From the NCBI GenBank assembly GCA_013398295.1, contig VZSF01010139.1, positions 124,001 to 188,000 of the forward strand: 64,000 bases of DNA. Reading direction: 5' to 3'. Position numbers and translations under genes: made by a program. This document shows positions 38,061 through 49,796 of the stretch, piece by piece. The notes below the pieces were generated by a model. The model saw nothing but the letters and a program-made list of their open reading frames with translations. It had not been told where the DNA came from and did no database searches. The number at the start of each line of letters is the position of its first letter. The stretch's first letter is position 1. The DNA comes from Chionis minor (taxonomy: Eukaryota > Chordata > Aves > Charadriiformes > Chionididae).

Positions 38061-39582
38061 ACAATTAATTGTACATGAGCTCATTCTAGGATGGAGGGCT
38101 GGACTACATATTAGGTGAATGGTAGTTCAGGACTGTTTTTCCAATGAAGTCTTGAATCTCTGTCAGCTTATACCACTTGAGAATCTGGCCTCTTCCTCCT
38201 TATTTTGTACATTAACTTTACTTAATTGGTAGATTTTCCACGCTTAATAATTATAAATATATAAGCAGGAGTGTTTGTTTATGCTTGTTTAAGCAGCGAA
38301 GGAACTCTTTCAAAGAAAAGACGTTTTAAGAATGGCCTAACTGCAGTCGCATATAAAATCAGAGGTTTGTGTCTACCGTGTGAACTGGTGGAGCACAGAG
38401 GAGGGGAGTATTCAAGAGCAGTTAGGCAGTATTTGCAGCCTGTGCATTAGTGGGAGGTGAGGGCAGGTGCCTATGTATAATACCTATACCCTTTTTGCCC
38501 ATGCCACATGTGTCTCTGAATGACCAGAAATGAATGTAGGTGGGAGTAAGCCGTAAGAAAAATTTTGAGACCAGACGTCGCCTGCCTGAGCCAGTGCCTT
38601 TGTGTGGGCTGAGTATTGCATATGTATTTTCTGAGGCAGACTCATTCCTTTGAGCTTGGCACATTCTGGTTAAGATGAACTCAGCATCCAAATGTTGACA
38701 TGAAAGCTGACTACACCATATACCATGGCCCCATGCCACCTCCAGCTGGCCTGGGGCCGTGCTGGCACTGGCTTTGGTTACTTGATTTAAGACAGCTATA
38801 GAAGAGGGAAGGGCAAAAGGTGCCTGAGGTGTGTTTACCTGGCATCCCAGCTGGAGGAAATGGCCTGCATTCTTCTGCAGAACAAGGAAAGAGGGATGAG
38901 TAGAGGGAAATAAAATAAATAAAGCAAGCCAATCGTGTCATTAAAAAAAGGATGTATCACGTTTACCGTGAGAGCATGTGACTCAGGCATCCAGACATGA
39001 ACATTCCTGCACACATGGAACAAATGCACACATGGAACCGAATTTTTTTGGCTCCTCAGAATGGCTTAATTTTATGATTCCGTGACTCATTAGAAAAAGT
39101 AAAGTCCCCAGACGTGCTGCATCAAGACCCAGTAAAAACCAGATACCCGTGTGGACACATGGGAACAAAGGAGCAGGTGAGGGATGGATGGAGGGATGGA
39201 AGGGAGAGTGAAGGAACAAGACTCTCGGCCTCTTGACTCCCCCCTTTCTCCTTCTAGTGGTTTTGTAAACATGTTTCTCTCTCTTTCTTTCTTTCCTTTT
39301 TTTTCAAGATTGGAGTGGAGGGGTTAACAGAGGTCATGTTAGTTTAAAAAATTATGGTTAACCTTACAAGCTGGGTTGCCTTAGGTCACGGTGGTACAAT
39401 TCCCCTCCCTTCTCCTGTGTGGCGGTGGTTCACAGAAATTCCTCTAATGCAGGGAAGGACGGGGCCTGCCAAGGCTACGAGCAATGCAGAACAGACTTAC
39501 CTGTTTTTATGCACTGCTTAACTAATTATTTTAAAAAGAAACAGCCAAGTTGGAACAACTACCTTTTTCTTCGAGGAGGAAC

Positions 39583-39656
39583 ATTTTCCCCTTTTCCTTT
39601 TTTCCCCACGTCCCCCTTCTCCCCTCCTCCCTCCCCTTGGTTTTTTTTTCCCCTCC
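39583..39656. repeat. Polypyrimidine tract
   Basis: Seventy-odd bases that are almost all C and T on the plus strand (ttttccccttttcc..., ctcccctcctccctcccc..., tttttttttcccctcc), broken only by 'acg' near 39608 and 'gg' near 39639. On the minus strand it produces the Lys/Gly/Arg/Glu-rich end of a 239-codon open frame, which is a composition artefact. A neighbouring pyrimidine tract lies at 39273-39304. Confidence 0.85.
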
Positions 39657-42600
39657 ATTGCTTGGCTTGGCGTTGGAAACAGGTTCTCGATATCTGACAC
39701 CTCTTGAAAGTGTAGTTTGGCAAACAGGAATCGAGTTCGGATCCAAAAGGGCCCTGCACAGGGCTTGCTGTGAAAACACCTGGTTGTCTCTTATGCCTCT
39801 AAGAACCAGCCCTGCTCCTGTAGAAATAACAGCCACTCTCTCCCTTCCCCCAGCCCCTGCTTGCCCTTCAAAAATTAAAAAAAAAAATAAAATGTTGGCA
39901 TTGTTTTTGTAAAAAACAGGTGGTTTGAGGGCGCTGCGGAAGGGGATGAAGGCCTTCTCAACAACAGCCTGAAAAAATCCTGTGCAGAGAGGGTTTTGAT
40001 TGCAGCACGTACATCTGCAATTCGTTTTCCCAAGCTCAGGACAAATTAAGAATCTCCCAGCAATTAGGGGAGAAAGCTTCAAAGTGCAATCAGCAGTTCC
40101 TAAAAGAATATGTGCTGGGCTTTGAGGGAGGCTAATCCTGCTGCCTGCACTGGGCTCCTCTCGGCAGTGTGCATTTTCCAAGGCCAAAATTTTGGCCTGC
40201 TTTTCAGTCACACCATATAAAATAACAAACACGCAGTCTAAGGAAAACAATTTTTAAGACACAGTGGAACCCACTTTAATGAAGAAAACTGTTAAATGCA
40301 TAAAACCCCCATGTGCCAATGGATAAATGTGCTGGAAGTGTGAACTGTTAAACCAACAAAATTGTTAACACATCATACTGCTGGGCAAAAAAATAAAATA
40401 AAAAAATATAAAAAGGGAGTGAAACGGCTTTCTAACATGCAACCCACTTTGCCTTTATTGTTCACATTCCTGCTGACATAAAGTTTCCTGATTTGTCCCC
40501 TGGGCCCAGAAATATGGCAAAAGCGGGAACATTAATTGTATTTGCCCCCTTTAAACTGCCCTCCCTGCTTTTTAGCTCACAGTGGCCAAGAATAGCTTCA
40601 TGGAATGGGGAGAGTTTGCCCTTTTTTATTCAGGGTGATGAGTGAACAAGTTCACGTGGATTTTTTATTTTTTTTTTAAACCAGTATAAAACTTTAAACT
40701 ATGCCTGAACATCTTTTTTCCTGTATCTGTGGGGAAAATTGAGACTAGTTTTGTGTTTGCTGTTTCTTAAAGTTCCCAAGTCCCTCCATATTCCTGGTTT
40801 TCCTTGGGGTCGATGCTGAAATAAGGCTGTTCCTGTCACCTTGCTGCTCCCTCTGAAGACGTGGAGCTCTCACTGAGCAAAAAAGCTTGATCTCGTGAGA
40901 GCCCCGAATGCAATTGCTTTGATAAGTGTCCAACCCTGCGGCCGTGCTGGCATGGTGGAACCTGGATCCCTGCCTCACTCCGAAACATGAGAAACTAAAA
41001 ATCAGTCCATTGAATTTATCTGCATCCGACTCCCAAATTACATGCTGTTCACAGATTTCATTTCCGCAGGTGGTTAAAATTTTCCACCAAAACGTGATTT
41101 CCACAAAAGGTGGGTTTGAGTCACAAATTAAGATTTTTCCCCTGAAAAAAATGCACAAAACTAAATATTTACTGAGAACTGAACATTTTTATGAAAAACT
41201 TTTCCAAAATTTGAAGGGTCTGCAGAACAGATTATATTTCTTCTTTTTATATTTCCTTTAAGGTGAAAACAAGAAAAGAAAAGCATAGCAAATGTGACTG
41301 AAAATTAAAATATTAATTAAAATACTCATAAAGAAAAGAATACTTCAAAATATTCAGTTCTGTTTCATAAAATGATTCTTAAACTTGCAGCATCTGCATG
41401 GAGCAGCCATTCAGATAAGGTCTCGGCAGCTGTTCACCTATGCCAGGGGACTTTTAGGTACTGGTCTATGAATACAGGTATGAAAGTGCATTTGTGATGA
41501 CTAAACTCCAACCGTGAACCATGACAATGAGGAGTTTATTCCTGCAGCTCAGCATGTTCTCATTTTTCTTCACTTTTCTGTGTCCCTTGCAAAGTAACAC
41601 AAGGTCATGCCTGGCTTGAGGATGGCTCCTCTTTTTCTTGGAATTTGCTGATTTTGCTTCTTAGACTGATGTTTGCGAAGAAATTCCAGTCCCTGAGGGC
41701 CACTAAATATGTATTGCATTGCAGAGTCTCCATGGACTGGGTTTGCACTCCCAATGTGCTTGGATCTCTTGCTCCTAGGAGGCTCAGTGGCTGTGCCATG
41801 TACTTGAGAACGCTTTACACACCAGATAAACTTACACCAGAGTCAAGTTTTGCTGTAGTTAAGCAAAAGAGGTAAGTTTTAGTTACAAAAAAGGAAGCAA
41901 GACTGCAACAGAATATTACAAGCCTTAAAATCTGACACCATCCTCTTCACTGTTAAGCATTTAGGGAATCCTTGGGGCCCTTTCTCAGCAGCTAGAGGTC
42001 AATCCAACTGCCCCTCACCTGGAAGGTATAGTTTTCTGGAGAGCACTGAGATCTGGTTCTTTTATCCCAGAAGACCATTAGGATGTCACCGTGACAAAAT
42101 CGTCACAAGCAATGCACAGGCTGCTGTCTCCATCTCCTCTCTGCCATTGCCAAGGTGCATTTTTAAAACTCTTTTGCTAATTACTTTCTGTAACAGCAGT
42201 TTTGGTCTGTCCTGATGCTTATGAAGCTGCAGACAAAGTGTTATTTCAGAGTCATTTAAACCTGACTTTGAAATGAGCCCTCTGAGATGTGTGGGTGCTC
42301 ACGGGAGCTCTATTTCTGCAAAGAAGCCATGTGGGTATCCTGCTCCCTCTTTGCAGGCTGCCTGCAATGTCTCTCATCTAACATCAGCAATCAAAAAGTC
42401 AAGTTGAGTTACTTGCTCCAGTTCCCCTTTGTCAGTGGAGGGACATGAAGGGCTACTCATCCCCATCCTGAAGAATGAATCCTACCTTTGCCATTGACTT
42501 ACGGCCTTCAAAGCTTCAACACAACATATCATCTCCTACCATTGGAAATGTTATCTATGAAAAATTTTTTCTTGTTACCCAGAAGTCTGAGGTATACTAG

Positions 42601-42718
42601 TGCATTTCCACAGAGACCACCCATGACTGCTAATTACAGCGTTAGGATGGGGAGAGCTTCAGTTCTTTTCTTTTACCATTTATAATGTCTAGGGCTGCCA
42701 TGAGGGCTTCAAAGTAGT

Positions 42719-42985
42719 AGCTGTGTGATCCACTGAGGTCATCTTGCTACACCATGAGTCAAAGTCCTCTTTGTACAAAATGGGGCTAATCATAGAAATT
42801 CTGGGCTAGAAAGAGCGTCAAACTATTCCCCTGCTTTGTGGCAGGATCAGGAAATCTGGTTTATTCCTGACAGATGTCTGTATAATCTGTTCTTAAAGCC
42901 CTCCAAAGCTTTCCATAGTAAATCACTTCGAGATCTGAAGGTGAAAAATGCTATGTAAGACCTGAATATTGTTATTATTATTAAC
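42719..42985 (+). mobile_element. MIR/CORE SINE split by a CR1 insertion
   Basis: Left part (42719-42790) follows the MIR core: gctgtgtgatc, a diverged 'aagtcctctttgtaca' segment, then 'aaaatggggctaat'. Right part (about 42926-42985) resumes exactly where the amniote MIR consensus should continue, with 'cttcgagatctgaaggtgaa', 'aaatgctatgtaaga' and the ttattattatta tail. The two halves are separated by an old CR1 fragment. The tRNA-related 5' head is missing or unrecognisable. Confidence 0.6.
42788..42925 (-). mobile_element. Old CR1-L-like fragment nested in MIR
   Basis: The plus strand reads 'aatcatagaaattctgggct', then 'cccctgctttgtggcaggat', 'attcctgacagatgtctgta' and 'taatctgttcttaaagccct'. 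This is the reverse complement of the ~140-bp 3' end of an ancient CR1-L-type element. The 3' end abuts the MIR 'ggggctaat' at 42788-42790 and the truncated 5' end abuts the MIR continuation near 42925. Confidence 0.65.
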
Positions 42986-45393
42986 AGCGTTGTTGTTCGG
43001 AGGACAGCTTAGCAGCACAGTCCCAGATGGCACTTTAAAAAAGAGCCCAGAAGGAATGAGTTATAGTGAGTTGTACCAGTCCTGGTGGAAGTGCTGAGCC
43101 AGCTCTGCTGGTGCTCCTGCCTGCTGCTGGATTAGTCTGAAATGAGACTCCACAGCTTTTGCCTGTGTTCACACAGAGGCCAAATACTGCCAGTGGTTAC
43201 CATATTACAGGGCTGGATTGCTCTGCTAAAGGCAGTGGTGCCATTCCTGAATGATGCCATTCTGAAGAAAACAGGGTATTACTTGGTCCCTTTTGCAGAT
43301 GCCACGTGCAGCATGCACAGAACAGCACATGCTTCTCCCTTCAGAAACATGGCTCATGATGCTCAGTTGAACTGGCTATGTAATGGGGAAAGCTGGTAAT
43401 TGTGTATTTACTCTATAGCATACATGGGTGCTGATCATGCACTCCCACTGGTGTTGGCCCCAACAAATGGTCCTGAAATAAAATTGCCCCTCAGCTCCCA
43501 ACCAGATTGACCCTCTCATTTGGTTTCCAACACACTCCTGCAAATAATATGTATATTTAAGTACAGGGCTATCACTAAGAGTGCCCTGGGAAGCGAATGA
43601 ACTGTTGGCTGCTCCATCTTTGTCTTCTACCTACTGAATAGCTCATTTAACCTTACAGTTTCACTCTTCTCCCATTGTCCCTGGTGCCACCCTGGCCATA
43701 CCCATCTCTATTTAGACAAATGAATGAAACTAATCTCGGAGGCTCAGGGTGGCCAGCATTTTGGACTAAGGGTCCCAGCCTTTGCACTCAAAACTTGAGG
43801 ATTTTGAGTAGAAGACATTTAGTTGAAATATAGCCTTGGAGAAGCTTCTTTTCTAGCTATTAAATCTAGAAAGATTGCTGAGACAGAGGTTCACGCATGA
43901 AGGCTCAGGGGCAGTCCTTAACACACGTAGGTGATACCTAACACCTCCTGAAATCTGCACAAGTCGGAGACTTTCCTGATATGTATTTTGGATATGGCTG
44001 TCTTGTTTGAGACACTAAATGAGCTGAATAGCATGGAATGCTCCATGTACTTTACACTCCAAACTAGTGAACAGATCCATTTACTGTTTGGGTCTCCAGC
44101 TATATAGTAAATGAAAGAGTGTACATCCTGGAACAGTTTGCCTAGATTTTATTCTTATAGAAAAACTGTATGGATTCATATCCTTCTTACAATATTATGT
44201 AGAATAGCACCATGTATCCATACAAAGAAGTTAATACCCTTCTGAATTCTGGAGGAGGGAGGGAGAAGCCGTATTACATCATTTTAACCAAGCCTATTTG
44301 ATCAAGTTCATGAAAAACTCTGTAAGCCTTTCCTTGAGAAAAATTAGTGTGCTGTGTCTAAATTTAACTTTGTAAACAACTACCTACACAAAACTGGTGT
44401 GGTACCCAGAGCAAGGCAGGGCTGCAGCCAAGGAACAACCATGCTTCCAGTGTGGCACTCAGAGGGAGCACTCTCCCCGTGGCAGCAGGAGCACAAAACC
44501 CAGCTCTCTTTTGTTTCCCGTGAGCTACTGTGTCCTTGCCATGGGAATCAGAGATCATGTTTGGGTACCCTGCTGAATAAGGTTAATCCGTCTCTGCCTC
44601 TTGCCTTTGTGCAGAACAACATGGTAGCTTGTGTCCTGGTCTGTGTCTGGGATTACCACAGCAAAGCAGCTGCTGTATTTTGGTCTGGGAGCAACCAGGC
44701 ATTTGGCACACCTGGCAGAGAGGAGCCTTGCTCTGCCTGCACATTTATTTCAGTAGGTGGACAGTGTCCCCAGATGGTTACACTTGTACAATATCCCCAG
44801 CCAAGCACCAAATGACCCTCTTATGCTCAGGTTCCCATATCTGCTGTGGAGCTGCGCCCTATCAGAAAGTTGCCTGGCTTCCAGTATTCTTGCACTTATA
44901 GTACAGTAAGTGGTTTAGAAAATACACGTGTATATAAGAACAGTCATACATGGGACAGAATCCTCTAAAACAATGACCAAGTGTCTGTTGCCTTCACATT
45001 TCTATAGGTGAAACCATAGGTTTATTGGAGCTGGCATAACTACTCCCCAGGCATCTAGTCTGTATTCTCCTTTCTTCAGCTGGAGAGTGTTGTACCTCAG
45101 TTACCAACCTTCGAAGAGGAAAAAATTTGGAGCTTAGTTCTTCTCTGGCTTAAACCTTTGTATTTTTTTGGCTGCAGATTTATGTTCCAAGAACTTGGAT
45201 TTACATAAAGACGTATCTATTTGCACATAATTTGCAAGAGTTCCTTTTAGCCTATAATTGTGCTAAATATGGTTGTGGAGGCCACAGCATACCTAAAGTA
45301 TTGCCGAATGGATTTTTAAGAGTAATTTTTTTCAAAAGTGTGCTAAAATAGAAAGATCGGAGGGGAGGAAAAAAAAAAAACCTGAGAGACGAA
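42986..45393. other. Noncoding interval, no gene seen
   Basis: No exon or repeat that I can support. A 153-codon open frame at 44354-44815 has no recognisable domain, no codon-level signature and an antisense frame of 64 codons over part of it, so I treat it as chance. Confidence 0.45.
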
Positions 45394-45662
45394 AGATGGC
45401 CTTGTGGTTAAAATCCCGGCCTGCAATTCAAGAAATCTGGGTTCAATTTCCAGCTCTGCCACTCACTTCCTGTGTGACCTTGGGCAAGTTGGATAATCTC
45501 AGTGTGCCTCAGTTCATGGGCATGCTAATAATATTGCCTTTGTCTCTTGTGCTGCCTAGAGCATGAACGCACCACGTGTTTGCACAGCACGTAGCACAAC
45601 TGGGACCTGGTCTTGGCACAGCCTTCTTGCTCCACTGTAATGGTAACAATAATAGTAATAAT
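45394..45662 (+). mobile_element. Nearly full-length MIR/CORE-type SINE
   Basis: A tRNA-derived SINE with recognisable parts. There is an A-box-like tggccttgtgg (45397-45407), a B-box-like ggttcaatttcc (45440-45451) and the CORE region 'ctgccactcacttcctgtgt' plus 'gaccttgggcaagttgg' (45456-45492). 'tgtgcctcagtt' lies near 45503 and an AT-rich tail 'aacaataatagtaataatg' is at 45645-45662. The 3' portion (cacgtgtttgcacagcacgt, agcacaactggga) matches the alternative 3' end I recall from amniote MIR-like SINEs of turtles and birds. It is ancient, so activity is not expected. An A run (45370-45380) lies just upstream. Confidence 0.8.
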
Positions 45663-46466
45663 GTTTTTCCTCAAGATTACGTGTTGAAAGAATGGAGCGG
45701 GTGGTATAAAGGGCTTTCTTTTAGGGTCCTTGATAGGAGTGATCTAAAGGAAGGAGCTTCCTCTCTGCCGCCATGGGAACCCATTGGTGACACTGTCATG
45801 CACAGCTCTGCTGAACGTGAGAACCCAACAGAGGTTGTTGGGTACTAGTTGTGTCTTTTAACACCTCGTTGGAGGGTGCAAGAGGTTGTAAGAGACCAGT
45901 GTAGTCTACAAAATAGTACAGAGCTAAAAAAGAGCATGGAGCTCTGTGCTCTTAGGACAGCTGTGACTTCAGTCCTATCTCACTGAGTGTCACTATTCTC
46001 CTGGCCCCCACCCACATAGGTCTCACTAATGTGAGCTCAAAATAAAACAGCTTGAGCGTTTTACTTCCCAGAGTAAACAAGTTGAAAACTGTGGGGCTAA
46101 ATACGGCTGTTAGCGTGGAGTACCTTATCCAGATGTGACCGGTTAAGCTTTGTGATGCCAAATTATGAGATTAGTGTTGTGGATTTAGATCACGGGATGA
46201 TTAGTCTAAGAATAACTTCAGTTTCTGAGCTCTCTCTTGGTTACCTGAGTTTTTGGAATATGTGTCACGGATCTGGAAATAACCTTAAAATAACAAATAA
46301 AAAGCTCACTTAAAGAAAACATGTACTGTGTGTCCTGACAATCTGTCATCTGTCTAGCCCATGTCATTAGGAAAATCACTTTTCTTGCGAAGGAGAGGAA
46401 AGAGATTAGTCAAAGTCCCTATGCAAAAAAAAGGAGCTGAATGAAATTCAGTGCCTCCTGTGAGCT
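45663..46466. other. Noncoding interval, no gene seen
   Basis: No exon or repeat recognised. Confidence 0.45.
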
Positions 46467-46553
46467 ACTGTGGACACACTGTGGACATGCACTGCTACAA
46501 AATGAGGCCAAGACTGTGGACATGCACTGCGACAGTATGAGGCCAAGACTGTG
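46467..46553. repeat. 35-bp tandem duplication
   Basis: Two head-to-tail copies of a 35-bp unit, actgtggacatgcactg... to ...tgaggccaag, at 46478-46512 and 46513-46547. They differ at three positions in the centre (ctacaaaa versus cgacagta). A partial unit (actgtggacac) precedes them and 'actgtg' follows, giving about 2.5 copies in total. Confidence 0.92.
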
Positions 46554-49500
46554 ATAAAGGATCAGAGACTTTGGGTGCTTAGCTTATGGCAGCTTGGAGA
46601 AGCCTGACTTTCAGGGATTGGATGTTCAGCAGCATGTGAAAAGCAGGGCAAGGTGGACAAAAAAAAATGTCAGTGTTTGTGACACAAATGCCTGATGGAT
46701 GATTTTTAGCAAAATGCCTTTTCATTGTTGACACACTCAGTTATGTATATTTAAGCTCCCTTTTTCCATCCTCTTGCTATGGATGAATGAAAGCTGACTT
46801 TGATCTGCTGGCTGTCTTTCTGGAGTCTGGTACCTGTCACTCAGGGAGGCCTGGGGAAGATGGACAGTTTGACCTGGGCACCAGCTTTAAGAAATTATTG
46901 CAATAGGCACTTCTTAGACTGCAATACAAAGTAATAGAGAGAGTACTGGGAGAAATTCTGGGCAGCTCTTGTCCTGCAGACATGGAGCTTCTTTGCAACT
47001 CAACTGTCCCTGCAGCCGGTGGAGGGCTACACTTGAACTTCTGCAAAGACATTTGACTTTACATGGGCAGGGTATTGTTCACCACATCTTTCTAAGCATT
47101 TTTCAGGGTTTCATTCACAATGCTTCCTTCTCCTCCAAAATATCTTCCTAAGATTTTTCAGACAGTTAGGCAAAAATATTTTGACCTCACTGAAAATCTC
47201 TGAAAATATTTTTGTTTTGTATATAACCTGGAACATCTTGCCAAAGCAGGTACCTCCCCCTCCACTTAATTTAGAAGGGAAATCCCCATATTTTTTATTA
47301 AAAATGTAGTCTTTAACCCAAAATCTCTACCACTAAAAGTTCCCAGTATTTTGAAAACTGGCGATAGAGCATTATTTTACAAGATCAGTCTTTCAGTGTA
47401 ACAGCATAATTTCATAGCCACATATCCTCTGGTTACTGCACAGATATAAATACAAAATAATTTATACCAAAATAGCTTTACAGTGGAGTATAATGTCAGA
47501 TGTATACCTCTCCATGCTGCTGCGTGAAAAAAGAAAGCACTTGCTTATAAGAAATAGATAGACTTTGACAGTGCATAGAAAGTTCTTCAGCCCCTGTCCA
47601 GTCTCATTCCCTTTTAACAGTCTTGTGGAGAGATACAAGACACAAAGTAAACCCCAAAACTTTCAAGAGAGATGTGTTGTTTTTTAGACTTCCAATGTCT
47701 CATTAAATCTCAACATTAAGAATGAAATACTTGGCTACTCTTTCACTGCTCTTTCAAGGAAATTACTTTTAGGATTATACACATGCGTAATTTTTACTAA
47801 TTTCCATGTCCAAACTTTTTGCAAACTCATTAGACTTCAGTCCTTCCACAGGTATGGAAAAAATATCATGCTCAGGAATTCTTCTTAATAACATTAACTT
47901 TGTAACTCATGCAGTTTTGGGACTTAGAAAGTTTCTTCACCCTAGGTTTTTGTTTGTTATTCCAAATTTACTGCCAGAAACTTGACACTTACTCTAGAAA
48001 CGTTTGTCCAAGATGGGTTCCAGAGATTAAAGACTGGGTTTACTTGAGTAGTATGAATTTAAGACTATGAACTACTTTCTGTGTTAAAATTCTTATTTGC
48101 AAGTTCAATTTATATACTGCCCAAGTAATTAAAAAAAGAAACGGTTCATGGACTAATACATAAGGAAGTATGGTAGAGAGGTTGGAAATTTATGTAATCA
48201 ATTTCTGCGCTAACAGACACAAGTTTAATCTACATTAGTCTTGACAACTCTGAAATTGTATCATACTGGTATGAAAATGTTGTGAAACCCAGATTAGACC
48301 TTTGATACAGCAATTACTGATAATTGTGGCTTTAATATGGGAGAGGGGAAAGCTAGCAGCAGTTTTGGGGTATGAACATTATAGGAAGGCATTTTGGAGT
48401 GGAAATTTTCTTATTTAATATTAGGTGGCTAATCAGACGTGCAGAGCTGAGCTAGCAATGCATAGGCTCCTGGGAAATCAGTAGCAATGGAAATGCATTT
48501 TTAAGACATGATTCCTCCATCCTGTTTTAGATGCCCATTGTCAGAAGAAAATCACGTGCTAAAGTCATGTCCTTTGGTCAAATAGAACCAGAGTCACTGA
48601 GCTGTTTCAAAATTTTTCAGCTGAATTTTCATTTCAGAAAATGACAATTTCCTGTTATTAATGCTTACATGACTCTTCATACAGCAAATGTGAAGTAATA
48701 AAAAATAAAAATACAATAGGGAGGTGCATAATATAGAGAGATATGTGTAGATGCAGCTGTCTGTAAGTGTGATTATGTGTGCCTGTTCGTACACAGATGT
48801 GCTGAAATTAAAATTAAAGATTTATGGAATCACGGAAGCCCAATGCTTTGATTGACTTGATGTATTTAGAGGGGAGAAGAGAAAACGGCAGTGCAGAGAA
48901 AGGATTTGCTCTGCGGAAATTTTGGCATTTGATTTCAATTTGTAAGGAGATGTGCAGGATCTGGTGACATAGGCACCCTGGCTCCCGTGCCTGCCTAGAT
49001 CCCACTTCTGCTTCCAACTTGCTAGATGATCTGGTTTTAGAAGCAGCCATTTTAAAAATGGCACTGTTTTCCGTAACTTTTCTGGGCCGCCAGATTGGGT
49101 CCACCTTCAAGACTGAAGCACCCCGAGCAAGCAGTCATTTTGCTAACGTCCTTATGCTGGTTTCTTTTCAGCTACAAATACCCGTCCCAGCCAATAATGA
49201 TCCTTTGTGGCCATCGGCGAGCTCAAGCTCAGCTCTGAGAGCTGTAGGCACGCAGTCAATTATCATCACTGCTATTAAAAAAAAAAAAAATTATCCCAGA
49301 GCAAGAGTGTTTCTCCATGCTTGCCTTCAAACAGCAGCTCAAAATCCTCTCCAGCCCCAAAGTAAGAAAGAGTTATGTCTGGAATATTTCACTCCAGCTT
49401 TGAGAGAACAACTCTGTGTATTCCTCAGTGTGTGAGCGCTGGATGAATGGCAACAGCAGTTCAAACTGTTTATTCCTTTCTTAGCAATAATGTTTAGGTT

Positions 49501-49770
49501 CATGAAAGCCTTCCAAGATATATAGAATTCCTCATGCTGAGTAAGGGCTCCTTCACTTATTGCTGCTGCTACACACTATGGACCATTCTTATTATACCTC
49601 CCTCCCCATTCATACCACTATAGTTAGGGGACTCTCAATGTTGTCATTATAAGCCCCTTATTTTTCAGGGTGTATAATTCAGCTGTAAAAAATTTGCCCT
49701 GGGCTGAAACTTGGCATATGAAGGCCAGAGAGAGGATTTTTGTGTTGAGTATTTTTTTAAAGCAAGTTTT

Positions 49771-49796
49771 TAAAATAAAATAAAATAAAATAAAAT
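49771..49796. repeat. TAAAA pentanucleotide microsatellite
   Basis: About five perfect units of taaaa, read directly from the sequence. Confidence 0.93.

Larger units (their letters stand above)
31651..42718. other. 11-kb noncoding interval, repeat-poor
   Basis: No exon, RNA gene or interspersed repeat that I can support. It holds a 17-nt T run (36574-36590), a TA microsatellite (38035-38060), pyrimidine-rich tracts (39273-39304, 39583-39656) and A-rich stretches at 39878-39890 and 40388-40414. The stretch 40430-40690 looks unusually free of decay-type low complexity and is listed as a possible conserved noncoding element. Confidence 0.45.

Noticed and set aside
39531..40250. 239-codon minus-strand open frame, the longest in the window
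   Set aside because: No recognisable domain. The C-terminal quarter is Lys/Gly/Arg/Glu low complexity from the antisense of a polypyrimidine tract, and a plus-strand frame of 120 codons overlaps it. Most likely chance plus composition bias.
44354..44815. 153-codon plus-strand open frame
   Set aside because: No domain, signal peptide or family resemblance, and overlapping short frames lie in other phases.
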